64,000 bases of DNA from Giardia muris. Its lineage: Eukaryota > Fornicata > Diplomonadida > Hexamitidae. The DNA is taken from positions 558,001 to 622,000 of the forward strand of contig CM016926.1 in assembly GCA_006247105.1 (NCBI GenBank), read 5' to 3'. The position numbers and the translations under genes are program-made. The notes under the pieces were generated by a model that had not been told where the DNA came from, did not search any database, and was given only the letters and a program-made list of their open reading frames with translations. Below, one piece after another: positions 39,354 to 50,048 of the stretch; the stretch's first letter is position 1; each line of letters begins with the position of its first letter.

Positions 39354-41514
39354 GACTCTCATATCTTACACCCACTGTCTTCAACATCAACGAAGTGCGT
39401 GGAGTGCCTGGCTGGACATTCTCAACTCCCCGAGTCCTGGGGATCGTGCTCCACCAGGACGAACGAAAGACGTGTGAATAGCTGGGGAGGAGCACTCTCA
39501 GTCCTATGCCCCTACTGGGAGAGGGGAGGGTTGTGGGGGTCCAGTCCTCTGGGGAAGAGTCCTCAGGGAGTCCGGGAGGCTTCCCCTGGGGGTCGATCAC
39601 ACCTCCCGCTTGACGGCCGGCTCTGGGAGGGGGCCAACAGACAGGACCCCCGCTCCTTAGCTCGGTGGGGGGCGTCCCGGTCAGAGAGGTGGCGGGAGAT
39701 GCCTCCGGTCGACCGGGGGCTGGAGGCTCTTTCGACAAGAAGGCCGATGTGCTTGGAGCCCTTCGGTCCTCCTCCTCAGAGAAGGGAGAGGGGAAGACTC
39801 GCTCCGGGATGTCCGAGGGAGGGGATGGTGGGGGCTCGTCCACGTTGGTGATAGCAGTCCATTCGATCGGCCCCTCCCCGAGCACCCGGTGGGCTCAGGC
39901 CGGGGAGCTGTGTGATTATCCCGCTCTCCTGAGGTGTCCAGGAACAATAGAACGGACCGGGACGTCCTGGAGAGCAGGCCCGAACCACGAGCATCGATCT
40001 GCTCCTCGACCTGTCAAGGAACGACGCACCATCCTTTCGGAGAGCCCCGGTGGGACGCACGTCTGACCCCGTTCCTCGCTGGCTGGAAGCCGGGGGAGCC
40101 ACGATCACTCGGAAGGACTCCTGCCTGTGGCTTCGAGCGGAGCATAACTGCCGGGATCTGTCCCTCACGACCTGAAGCCGCCCCGGGCGTGGCTAATCTC
40201 CTCTCGATGGCCGATGTACGATACCCCGGAGGTAAGGACAGTCGAGCAGTCCCTTGGGCCCGGGGTTGCACGAGGAAGTCCTCCATAAGCGACCTCTTGG
40301 CCTCCCCTGTTTCTCCCTCCTCGTCTTTGTAGTCACAGAGAGGGTAGAAGGTCTGCATGGCCTGGGACCGAGCCATCGGGGAGTAGAAGGACGCTTCTGA
40401 CTTCTCAGTACGCAGAGGAGGCTGTAGGAACCGACCACCAAAGAGCCCGCAAGTCGTAGGCCAGGCCGGCCCCGGAGGATCGTGTCGACTGGGCGCTTCT
40501 TGTTGGACTGCACGGCCGCCCAATGGGACTTCCTGGGCGTCTTCGGAACCCCCCTGCCCCTCGGTTCTCTGTGGTCCAGGACGTCCTGCTGGCTCCCACG
40601 ATCCGAGCTGGGATGACCGCTGACCTCAGAGGCGTGGGGTGTCTGGACGGAAGCACAGCATTGAGGAAACCTTCGACCGATCCCCTTTCGGACTGGGAGA
40701 CGAGCAACGGGGCAACTACGGGGTCTTCTGGGCCGGCTGGAAGCGATGAAGTCTGTCCTTCAGAGTGGAGTCAGTGGCATACGAGCCCCCCAACGTCCCA
40801 GACCATCAGCCCCGAAGACGAGGACCGAGCCTTCGTCTGAGCATCGTCGTCGATCCAGTCCTGACCGAGTACGCCAAGGACACTGCCTCCCTGTGCAGTC
40901 CCCAGGCGGATCGATGCCCAGGACGTTCCCCCACCAGAGGCGTCTTGAGGCATGCGAGACTGCTCAGGACTTCCGGATGCTGCGAGTCCCCTGTCAGGGA
41001 TCGGCACGCCATCTCAACTATCAACCGTGCTCCTCGTCCACCGGCGTGGTCCTGGACTGGTCCACATAGCACTCGCACAAGTGGGGCCGGGACAACCGGG
41101 GTGCTGATAGAGTTGTCCAGTGCCGAGGGATGCGATCACACGCTCCCTGTCGAAGCGGACCCCCGGGCCCTGTCATGGCCGGACTTGTCCCTGAGGGCAG
41201 ACGGCCACATGAGGTCATGAACCTGCCTGCAGAACGGCCTCTCCCCTCAACTCAAAGGCGTCCGATGTCCTCCAGATCCATGGGGGGAGTGAGTCCAGGA
41301 CGGGGGATGGGCTTTCGGACTATTCCCAAGTCGGATCTGCCCCGTCCTGCGGGATGTCCCTTCCCTCCTGACAACACCGTGACCCCTCTGGACGACCTCG
41401 AACGCCTCTTCCCACGGCCCGCTCTCGACTCCTTCCCACATCCCGACAGTCCTTCCGAGCCCTCTGTCCGGCACCAGCACACCCGGAATCCCGCTTCGAC
41501 CCTCTGCCGGTAGA
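39354..41514. other. 2.1-kb VSP upstream region without supportable gene (right arm)
   Basis: This is the mirror copy of 32721-34881. It has overlapping long open frames on both strands, none with a recognisable domain or start context. It separates the RING 3' end from the VSP ATG at 41515. Confidence 0.5.
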
Positions 41515-43389
41515 ATGTTCGTTTCACTCCTGCTCGTGGTGAATGCTGTCATCGCTGCCCAAGTAAGGGCCTCTCTTCCCGGCGACAACGAGCTCCGAAA
41601 AGTCAGGAGCGACACTTGTTCCATCAACAACTGCAAGACGTGCAATGCAGACAACTCAGGGTGCGACGCCTGCAACGACGGCTTCCTTCCCAAGGAAGAC
41701 AAAACCGCCTGCTACTCCTGCGCCGCCTGCACCAACTGTGCCACGGCGAGTTCTGACAACACCTGCGACACCTGCAAGACTGGATATGACACTCCAGCCA
41801 GTAAATGCAACACCTGCGCCTCGGGCTACAAACCCGACAGCTCGACCTCCATGACCCAGTGCTTCGAGTGCACGAGTTGCGACCACTGCACCGAGGCGAG
41901 CCAGGCCAACACCTGCAAGACGTGCGCAACTGGATACGCTGTTGGGACCGGGAAGTGCGACGCCTGCGCTTCGGGCTACCTCCCAGATGCGAACAACGCC
42001 AACTGCTACTCCTGTTCAGTCGAGAACTGCGTCCAGGCGAGTGCTGCCAACGCCTGCTCCAAGTGCGGGCCCGCCTTCTTCCTTTCGGGGTCGGGCACCT
42101 CGGCAACTTGTGAGGCCTGCCCCACTGGGTGCGATCAGTGCGACACCGACACGAATCATCAAAACTGTGATACCGACAAGTGCTCTGAAGGGTTCTTCTA
42201 TACTGCTAACAGCGATACGACCAAGAACTACGGAACCTGCACGAAGTGCACCGTTGAGAACTGCAAAACCTGCTCATCTACAGCCTGCACCGCCTGCAAG
42301 GAGGGCTTCGGCCTCGTCGGAGACACCGCTAAGACCTGCACCGCCTGCACCGTCCAGAATTGCGGGATCTGTAACGACGACGTGACCAAGTGCACGGGCT
42401 GCAAGGCGGGATTCGGGCCTGTCAAGAACGGCTCCGCCATCACGGCCTGCAACCAGTGCTCGACGGGATGCGAGAGCTGCCTCAACCTCGGCCTCGGGCT
42501 CGTCTGCGACGTGTGCTCGAAGAGCGATCAGATCCCGGTCGACAATGAGTGCGTCGACGTGAACGACAAGGTGTGCACAAAGGACCCCTCCTCCGGCTCC
42601 TGCGCCTCCTGCCTCAATGGATACATGTTCTACAACGGGGCCTGCCTCTCCCCCTACAAGGCGAGCTCGATGGGGATCTGCTCCAAGGACAACCAGTTCC
42701 TCGTCGGGGAGGCCCTCGTCTGCAAGGAGTGCAAGGCCGGGTTCGTCCCGATCGATGGGACCTGCACCCCGATCGGGGACGTCAACACGGGGACGAGAGC
42801 AGCCGGGGACAACGTCTGCATGAAGGCGGACGGGAATCCTGTCGAGAAGACCGCCACGAAGTGCGAGGCGTGCAAGAATCCGACTGGGAGTACTTCCCCC
42901 AACTACTTCTTCTTCAACGGAGGCTGCTATCCCATAACCCTCACCTCCGGGACCTCGGTCGGGAGCAAGCTGTGCCAGACGGCCGATGCCGATGGGAAGT
43001 GCACTCAGGCTGCCACCAACGCCCCCTTCCCTCTCGACACGACCTCAGGGACCTTCACCCTCTGCCCGGCCGGGTGCGGGACGTGCACCTCGAACAACAA
43101 TGCCCTCACCTGCACTAACTGCTCCATCGGATACTACAACTCGGCCTCTGGCTCTCCCTTCAACTGCACGGCCTGCCCTTCAGGATGCACGGTCTGCACG
43201 AAGGACGCCTGCACGACCTGCTGGAATGGAAACAGCCCCGACGCCAATGGGACCTGCCCCCCTCCCCCCTCCTCCAGTTCTTCGGGGCTCTCGGGGGGTG
43301 CCATTGCGGGAATCGTCATTGCCGTCCTGCTGGTGCTGGGAGGTCTCGGGGGCTTCCTCGGTTGGTGGTTCGGATGCAGGGGGAAGTGA
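41515..43389 (+). CDS. Variant surface protein (VSP), right copy
   Basis: This 624-aa VSP is identical to the one at 30846-32720: signal peptide, about 30 CxxC motifs, one C-terminal TM helix and a GCRGK tail. The two genes point away from each other, 8.8 kb apart. Identity extends through the 2.1-kb upstream region, so both share the same promoter sequence and the same mRNA. A probe or RNA read cannot tell them apart, and Giardia-type RNAi silencing of one would silence both. Confidence 0.95.
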   Translation: MFVSLLLVVNAVIAAQVRASLPGDNELRKVRSDTCSINNCKTCNADNSGCDACNDGFLPKEDKTACYSCAACTNCATASSDNTCDTCKTGYDTPASKCNTCASGYKPDSSTSMTQCFECTSCDHCTEASQANTCKTCATGYAVGTGKCDACASGYLPDANNANCYSCSVENCVQASAANACSKCGPAFFLSGSGTSATCEACPTGCDQCDTDTNHQNCDTDKCSEGFFYTANSDTTKNYGTCTKCTVENCKTCSSTACTACKEGFGLVGDTAKTCTACTVQNCGICNDDVTKCTGCKAGFGPVKNGSAITACNQCSTGCESCLNLGLGLVCDVCSKSDQIPVDNECVDVNDKVCTKDPSSGSCASCLNGYMFYNGACLSPYKASSMGICSKDNQFLVGEALVCKECKAGFVPIDGTCTPIGDVNTGTRAAGDNVCMKADGNPVEKTATKCEACKNPTGSTSPNYFFFNGGCYPITLTSGTSVGSKLCQTADADGKCTQAATNAPFPLDTTSGTFTLCPAGCGTCTSNNNALTCTNCSIGYYNSASGSPFNCTACPSGCTVCTKDACTTCWNGNSPDANGTCPPPPSSSSSGLSGGAIAGIVIAVLLVLGGLGGFLGWWFGCRGK

Positions 43390-43394
43390 GTGAA
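43389..43394 (+). promoter_or_regulatory. AGTGAA poly(A) signal overlapping VSP stop (right copy)
   Basis: The hexamer starts at the last base of the TGA stop of the right-hand VSP and matches AGTRAA exactly. Confidence 0.65.
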
Positions 43395-43484
43395 TGGTGA
43401 AGGGGAGACCTGGAGCGAGAGGTGACATCGAGCTCATTATAGACCTCCAGCTCATCTGGATGGACCGGAGAGGGGGTCGTATGG

Positions 43485-44661
43485 CTACACATCCGGCCAC
43501 TCAGGATACTCGACGACAAGGGCCTCGTCGGCCTTCCCCCGGCAGTACGGACAGCAGTGCTCGATCTGATCAGCACATACCTCACAGACGACGAGGTGCC
43601 GGCAGGGAAGGATGACCGCGTCCTTCTGGCGCGAGAGGCAGACGATGCACCCGTCAACCATCTCGTCCTCACAGAAGGCGTCGTCCAGTGCTCCGGGCTC
43701 GCAGAGGAGTGCCGACCAGACCATCTCTCCGAGCTCCTTCCGACTGCTCGATTGGGGACAGGAGGGCCAGGACGTGGTGCGGGCTGAGCATCTCCAGCCT
43801 CTCCCGTACCTTCCGCATGACCGCCTCCTCCAGGGTATCTGCAACTGCTCGATACGTCCTTGATAGGAGTGAGTCAGGCCACTCCCGAACAAGCCTTCGG
43901 ATCCCCTCGATGTGCATTCTTCCGTCCCCTTCGTGGACTGCCGCCTCGTCCGCCAGGAGTCTTGCGCACTCGACCCAGCCCTCCTGGAGTGCAAGCAGAA
44001 GGGCCGTCTCCTTCTGGTTGTTGAACAGCCCCCCCTCTAGTGGGAGGAGCAGGGGGACAGATGGGGGGCGTCCGTGAGAGGCGGCCATCATCAGAGCTAC
44101 ATCTCATGAGCCTCGATGCTCACGTGTAGTGTTCCTGACTCCCCCGACGTCCCCGGCCACTGCAGACGTCAGAGGCAGTAGCGGTTCCTTCGGGGGAGGG
44201 ATGCGTTCTGATCTCTCATTCTCGAGGAGCTGGCGGACCCGAGTGAAGTCGTCTTCATCTGGACTGTTGTTTGCATGCCATCTGTGTGGCCTTTGGAGTC
44301 AGTCCCTGTTCATGGGAAGAGGAGTTCAACGACCTCGGGGTAGTCCTCGTGGGCTGCCGTCATGAGAGCTGTGCTCCGGGGGAAGCTCCACTTCTTCGGC
44401 TGCTTCCCCACTTCGGAGAGGAGGGGTCGAATACAGTCTGTCTTGCCAGTGAAGGGGGCCCAAATCAGTGCAGTCCGTCCTCGGTTGTCCCTCATTCCAA
44501 CCTCTTCTCGAGGAGGGGGATGAAGTTAGAATAGCCTTCCCCTACTGCCCACATCAGGGCCGTGCTGCCACTTTCGTTCCTCTTCCCAACCTCATGGAGA
44601 TTCCTTTTCAGCCCTCGAGGTCTCCTCTCCTGACTGCCTTCATCAACTCAGTGAGGGGCAT
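43485..44661 (-). pseudogene. Broken ankyrin-RING gene, right copy
   Basis: This mirror of 29574-30750 has the same start (ATG at 44661), the same premature stop after 17 codons, the same frame changes, and the RING end in the frame that stops at 43485. The two copies are identical where compared, so the gene was already dead before the arms were duplicated, or the arms have since been homogenised. It is convergent with the VSP, with 95 bp between the stop codons. Confidence 0.8.
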
Positions 44662-45076
44662 TTTTGAGCATCAGGCATCAATCCCCTCCTCCCCGCCTGA
44701 ACACACCTTCCCCGATGCCCCAATCCTCCCCACCAACAAGGAGAGGCTCCCACAGACCCTAGGATTCAGTGCCCCTCCCGAGCCTGCGGGACGACCCGTT
44801 CACTCCGGCCCTACCCCTGGATCCGCACCCCTCCAATTGATCCCCCCGGCCTTCCCGACTGCAACCCCCAGTTCGGCCACACCCGCCGGGCAACTCGCGA
44901 GCTCGTTCCGAATTCGCAAGAGAAGCCGGCGCGGGCCCTGTGAGTACTGCGGCGGGAGACTCCGTGGGAAAGCTGGGTGCTGAACTTTCGCGGGGGGAGT
45001 CTGTTTCATCCCTTGTCCTTATTGTTCTGCCTGTTCATGTGCTCTTTCTCTATGTAGAAGCGGCTCAGACTTCAAA

Positions 45077-45400
45077 ATGATAGGATTGTATGAACGTCTT
45101 TTGACACTCACTGCCGACACTCTTGACGCTCTTAAGGAGGCGATGACTGGGACCGTTAACATGGATGTGCTACGAGGGCTATCCAGGATGTTTATTGACG
45201 TCCTCAACGAATGTCATCGTGAGATTCAAACTCTTGGGCGTGATCTTCAAACTCATTGGTATGAGCCATCGGTTCAAGCCAAGATGCACTCCTTACTTGA
45301 GCGGAAGATTCGGGAGGAATTGACGGACGGCGTCAAACAATGGCGAGATGCGGTCAGTCCACATATGCATCATGATGAGGATGCTCATGCCAGTGGATAG
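45077..45400 (+). CDS. Small helical protein, unknown function
   Basis: This 107-aa product is predicted almost wholly helical and acidic, with an amphipathic pattern (LRGLSRMFIDVLNECHREI). It has no signal peptide or known domain. I accept it as a gene because it starts in the local context ttcaaaATG, fills the gap between the repeat arm and the convergent transporter gene (16 bp away), and its codon use looks like that of the core genes. It could be a subunit of a larger complex, but nothing in the sequence says which. Confidence 0.6.
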   Translation: MIGLYERLLTLTADTLDALKEAMTGTVNMDVLRGLSRMFIDVLNECHREIQTLGRDLQTHWYEPSVQAKMHSLLERKIREELTDGVKQWRDAVSPHMHHDEDAHASG

Positions 45401-45416
45401 CTGGTATGGTGGGGGT

Positions 45417-48400
45417 TTACACACCTGCCCCTCTTGTGATGATCTTCTCACGTAGAGCGTCTGCGTTCTTACACTCGGAGATCAAAGATGCAAAAATGGA
45501 TTCTGGCCTTTCTAACAACGCTCGTGGAGTGTCGAACTCGGAGACGCGCCCGGCGTTCATGACGATGATGCGGTCAAAGTCGACAATCGTGTCGAGGCGA
45601 TGGGCGATGGCAAGGATTGTACGGTCGCAAAGGGATGTGCGGATCGTCTTCTGAATGATAGCATCACTCTCGCCATCCACCTGGGCTGTTGCCTCGTCAA
45701 GAATTACAAGGGGTGCATCGGATAAAAGAGCACGGGCGACACAGACGAGTTGGCGCTGTCCAGCCGAAAGGTTATCCCCGTTGGCCGCAATCTTCGCATC
45801 AAGCCCGCCTGGCTGCTTCTCGAAGTACTCGCGCATTTGGACTTGTTCTAAGACGCGCCAGAGCTTCTCGTCGGAATGCCTGGTGTAACACTTAAGCATC
45901 TGACCACTCATCCCATCTGCTTGCATTTGGGAATATGTGCACAAACATGTCCGCAATGTACCCGAGAACAAGAAGGGGTCTTGTGGGATGATAGCAACAT
46001 GTGCACGAGCCTCGTTAATGGGGATCTGCAACAGGTCTGTCTTACCCACTATTATCTTTGCACCATCTTCTGGCTCACATAGACGGAAAATGGCTGTCGT
46101 AAGAGATGACTTCCCAGCCCCTGTGCGTCCAATAATCCCGACGCGCTCTCCACGTTTTATTTCAAACGTTACGTCGTGTAGCACTAAATCGAGTTCGGGA
46201 CGGTATCGAAGAGAAAGGTTATGGACCTTCAAGCCCACCTCCTCCTCCTCCACGTCTTGTTCATGAGGAGGGAGTTCCTTCTCCTCGGAAGGGAGATTAC
46301 AATACTCACTTAAACGCTCGACACTATTCATGGCACCCTCGAGGCTCGACATGGAAAAGACGAACACAACTAACTTCGTATTCAGTGCATAGCCGTTGGA
46401 TAGGAGCATTCCCACATACTTCGCGCCGTCCCCGATGGGTGCGATGATAACCGCACAGATGCTTAAAGCAACAACGAAGACCGCCATCAACGTGTTCCCT
46501 CGGAAACTAAGCCAGCGGAACATCACCCGTTTCAGCCACTCCGCGCTATAACTCCGCGTCAGGTTCTTCATATTGACTTCCATCAGATCCACTTCCTTCC
46601 GATAGCTCCGAATCGTCGGCAAGGCGGAGAGTGAGTCCTGAATGAGGGCGAAGACCGGGCTTGAAAGGACTGAGCTCAAGCGCGAGAGCTGTGGAGATAC
46701 GATTCGAAAACTCAGGAAAATGCTAATGTAAGCGATGAGGATGATGATAAGGGCAATGATGAAAGGCCAAGACAGGATTGATATAACTATGTTATTGATC
46801 GTCAGGAAGACAAAGTCATCGATCACAGGGCTCAAGGAGTTGGGGACGCTAGTATCGCAGCGATCGATATCTCGACTAAAGCGATTTAGTATTCGTCCCA
46901 TCGGATTAGTCTCGAAGAAGAGTAGTCGGGTGTGAAGAACTGCATTCGCCATCCGAGTATGGGCCAGTCTCGCCGCGGCTATAGAGCTATAGTTGTAAAG
47001 TATTCGGCCAAGGAACACGAAGAGGGTGTAGATCGCCGATATCGCGATGTAGATCCCGATATACCAGTAGTCTGGAATTCCATAAGCGTTATTTGTCCAA
47101 TGAGTAATGAGAAGAGATAGGTACTGCTGTAACAGGTTACCGACAATGGAAATCATTATGTACCCCACGATCCTGTTTCGTCCACACATCCGGAACCACT
47201 CGCGATAGGTCTTCCAGCCAACTGTCCCAATATCCGATTGCTTCTCGTCGTCGACGATATGGACAGGCTTCTGACTCTTCTTGGCGAGAATGTCCTTACT
47301 TCTGGCCAATGTCATATGGGAAGAGGCGGCTAAGTCATGGGACGATGTCGATACGGAAATCAACCCACGTGCATTCATTGCATCGTGATTAACCCTTTCG
47401 AGTATGCCATTGGTGACCTCAAAGATAAGGTCACAGTCCGCAAAGAAGTGCACGTGATGAGATACTATGACAACGGTCTTCTTTCGCTCCCGAATCAAAT
47501 AGCTACAAATGGCATCTGCCCAAAGAGTCTTGCCAACATGTGCGTCGACGGCGGATAGCGGGTCGTCCAGTAGGTAGATGTCCGAATCCGCATAGATGGC
47601 ACGTGCTAGAGCAACACGTGCCTTCTGACCACCAGACAAGGTGATCCCACGCTCTCCAATCTCCGTCTCAACACCGTCGGCAAACAACTCCAAGTCTCCT
47701 TCTAGACACGAGAGCTGAATGGCACGAGTAAACCGTGCCTCGTCGTACTCATTAAAGAAAAGAACGTTACTCTTAATGGTCCCAGACATGATGTAGGGAA
47801 TCTGTGCACAATAGGCAATAGTCCCTTGGCTGAGGATACGTGCAGAAGGATCAGTTGATATGTTTGCAAGTTCACCAAGCATGGCAAGCAGAAGAGAGGT
47901 TTTCCCAGCACCCACCGTCCCATGGATTCCTACGAGATTACCCTTGGGGATGGAGAATGTTAAGTTCTGAAGGATAGGTGGGCATGCATCCTTGTGAATC
48001 ATCATATCACGAGCCTTACGGAACCCAATTCTATATGGAGCGAAGCGCGGATCATCTATGAAATGCATGGCGGTTGCCACGTGCAAGTATGCCCTTTGTG
48101 CCGCCTGCAACGGTGTGTCAGCGCTCGTAGGAAGGTAACATATCTCCTTGTATGCCGAGATTTGATCCAGAAGTGTGAGACTTGGAAGGTCACAAAGCTG
48201 AGCCCATTGATCCAGGTATGGGCAAGATAATGATACGGCATCACAAAGGGTTTCAAGCTCATCGGAAGGAATAGGACTTGGAGTGACCCGTAGAAGACGT
48301 TGAGATGCAACTCTATGTTCATGTTTTAAAGAGGGAAGCATACGCCTGAAACGCTTGATCGCGTCGGAAGTGGGCTTAAAGAGAGGGTCAAGGATCATTG

Positions 48401-49883
48401 GGAGTGAGAGGTATTTCTCCGATCCCCAAGAATAACTTGGAGTACCAACTGTACAGATGGCGACGTCAGGAGACAAGTCTGGCGTCATCTCAACGCTCTC
48501 ACTGTCGGAAAGAAGGCCTACATTGTCATTATCATCATCATTCTTTGAGGCCTTTGCAGCAGTAGCCTGTACCAAGTCTCCGGGGAGCTGTAAGCTGAAG
48601 TTAGTCCCATCCTTAGAAGGGAGTTGCAAGAAGGCGGCAATTCGGTTGCTACTGATCAGCGCCTCGAAGAGACGAGTGAACAGTTGAGGGAGTTGCATGA
48701 AGGCGAAGGCCAATCCATTGAAGGCCAACATTGTCGAGTAAGCGGTAACGTCGTCGAACTTACTGCAGAGTGCAAGGGTTACGAAGGTGAGGGTGAGCAT
48801 GAGAGGGCCTGCGGACGCGAACAAGGCGAACATGTAAGCACTAATGTTCTTCTCCTTGATGAGGTATTGAAGCTCATGGCTCCTGGCGGCCTCGAGGCGC
48901 AGGATTTGCGCCTGTTCCAGTCCCAAGTACTTTACCAGCTTGATCCCTGTTAGAACCTCCGTGCACTTCTTCATCCGAATATCCTTATAGCACATGTACT
49001 GCTTGGTGTACGTCAGCTGGCGCCTGATTAGAAGCGTGGAGATTGGAAACGTAAGGAGAATGGCCGAGATCCCGACCAAGGAAAGGGGATCGACGGTTGT
49101 ACATACAATAACGAAGGAGTAAATGATCCTGAAAGGTAACGAGAGAAACATCGAGGTGAAGACGGCGAACTCCGAGACCTTACTGGTATCTGTGAAGACG
49201 AGGTTGACCACACTCCCACTGACGGAAGAAGACCTTGACATCTCAGATAAGGAGAGGAGCTTCTCGTATACTAGAGACGTGATCGCTTGTCCCGAGACAC
49301 ACATGATACGACAGCCCTGAATCAGCGAAATGTTGATGAAAAAAGCTAGAAGTAACTGTGCAACACCGATTAGAAGAATCCACGGCAAGCTTTTCTGGAA
49401 TAGTGCACCAATCGTGGTGAAGACGTTCGGGTTCTCACCACCCAACCCATCACTGGTCTCAATAGACAGTATTGGAATCAGCTTGTTAATAACGATTGTA
49501 GGGACCTGTCCTAAAAAGGCCTGAATAGGAACTAGGAACATAATGGGTAGGAGGTACCGCATGTTCCCAAACAAGGAGATACTTAGGACGTTAGGAGGGG
49601 CACAGTTGGTGGAACGATGACGACGGATCTTCCGTCTCATGCTTTTGTTCCACTTAGTACGGAACCATTCTGTCGCGCGTTCGACTCTCAGGTCTGATGG
49701 GAGGACATAAAGGTCACGAGGATAAAGAGCCCCTTGATGCTTGATGAGTCGAATCACTGGACGCATCCAACTGAAGCAATAAAAGAAGGCCCTGCACCCA
49801 TACTCGTGCAGAGGCTTCTTCGTCTCCATCGTGGCGAAGGTCTGCGCGTCCTCGGGTGGAGGGGGGTATTGTCGTCTCCTCAT
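45417..49883 (-). CDS. ABC transporter, ABCC/MRP-type full transporter
   Basis: This 1488-aa protein has two membrane domains (about 105-425 and 900-1190, each with about six helices) and two nucleotide-binding domains. NBD1 has Walker A GTVGAGKTSLL (about 650), signature LSGGQKAR (about 748) and Walker B IYLLDDPLSAVD, with Asp in place of the catalytic Glu, typical of ABCC. NBD2 has Walker A GRTGAGKSSLT (about 1249), signature LSAGQRQL (about 1367) and LVILDEATAQVD with the Glu intact. This asymmetric pattern with one active site is classic for MRPs. They export organic anions and conjugates across the plasma or vesicle membrane. An insert between TMD1 and NBD1 (about 430-630) is longer than usual. 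It is convergent with the 107-aa gene. Confidence 0.95.
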   Translation of the reverse strand: MRRRQYPPPPEDAQTFATMETKKPLHEYGCRAFFYCFSWMRPVIRLIKHQGALYPRDLYVLPSDLRVERATEWFRTKWNKSMRRKIRRHRSTNCAPPNVLSISLFGNMRYLLPIMFLVPIQAFLGQVPTIVINKLIPILSIETSDGLGGENPNVFTTIGALFQKSLPWILLIGVAQLLLAFFINISLIQGCRIMCVSGQAITSLVYEKLLSLSEMSRSSSVSGSVVNLVFTDTSKVSEFAVFTSMFLSLPFRIIYSFVIVCTTVDPLSLVGISAILLTFPISTLLIRRQLTYTKQYMCYKDIRMKKCTEVLTGIKLVKYLGLEQAQILRLEAARSHELQYLIKEKNISAYMFALFASAGPLMLTLTFVTLALCSKFDDVTAYSTMLAFNGLAFAFMQLPQLFTRLFEALISSNRIAAFLQLPSKDGTNFSLQLPGDLVQATAAKASKNDDDNDNVGLLSDSESVEMTPDLSPDVAICTVGTPSYSWGSEKYLSLPMILDPLFKPTSDAIKRFRRMLPSLKHEHRVASQRLLRVTPSPIPSDELETLCDAVSLSCPYLDQWAQLCDLPSLTLLDQISAYKEICYLPTSADTPLQAAQRAYLHVATAMHFIDDPRFAPYRIGFRKARDMMIHKDACPPILQNLTFSIPKGNLVGIHGTVGAGKTSLLLAMLGELANISTDPSARILSQGTIAYCAQIPYIMSGTIKSNVLFFNEYDEARFTRAIQLSCLEGDLELFADGVETEIGERGITLSGGQKARVALARAIYADSDIYLLDDPLSAVDAHVGKTLWADAICSYLIRERKKTVVIVSHHVHFFADCDLIFEVTNGILERVNHDAMNARGLISVSTSSHDLAASSHMTLARSKDILAKKSQKPVHIVDDEKQSDIGTVGWKTYREWFRMCGRNRIVGYIMISIVGNLLQQYLSLLITHWTNNAYGIPDYWYIGIYIAISAIYTLFVFLGRILYNYSSIAAARLAHTRMANAVLHTRLLFFETNPMGRILNRFSRDIDRCDTSVPNSLSPVIDDFVFLTINNIVISILSWPFIIALIIILIAYISIFLSFRIVSPQLSRLSSVLSSPVFALIQDSLSALPTIRSYRKEVDLMEVNMKNLTRSYSAEWLKRVMFRWLSFRGNTLMAVFVVALSICAVIIAPIGDGAKYVGMLLSNGYALNTKLVVFVFSMSSLEGAMNSVERLSEYCNLPSEEKELPPHEQDVEEEEVGLKVHNLSLRYRPELDLVLHDVTFEIKRGERVGIIGRTGAGKSSLTTAIFRLCEPEDGAKIIVGKTDLLQIPINEARAHVAIIPQDPFLFSGTLRTCLCTYSQMQADGMSGQMLKCYTRHSDEKLWRVLEQVQMREYFEKQPGGLDAKIAANGDNLSAGQRQLVCVARALLSDAPLVILDEATAQVDGESDAIIQKTIRTSLCDRTILAIAHRLDTIVDFDRIIVMNAGRVSEFDTPRALLERPESIFASLISECKNADALREKIITRGAGV

Positions 49884-50048
49884 CCTTCGATTAAATATTA
49901 AATGGCAACATCGATTTCTTTTCTCAATCCATCCTAGTCTATTGTCTGTCAGGGGTGAGGGTTGGATGCTTGAGGGTCCTTCTCCCTACCCCCTCTCTCA
50001 TATCGCCTCCGTATTCCTTTCCGTTCTTCATGCATTTTCCTATAAATC

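Larger units (their letters stand above)
39201..44995 (-). repeat. Right arm of 5.8-kb inverted repeat
   Basis: This is the inverted copy of 29240-35034, separated from it by 4166 bp of unique sequence. It begins at the first base of the acctgtgtc stretch coding TCVIC of the RING domain and ends in the ggggg run at 44995, beyond which the flanks are unrelated. The one base difference I found is C at 39224 versus the T-equivalent on the left, a Val/Ile change only in a non-coding frame. Confidence 0.97.
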
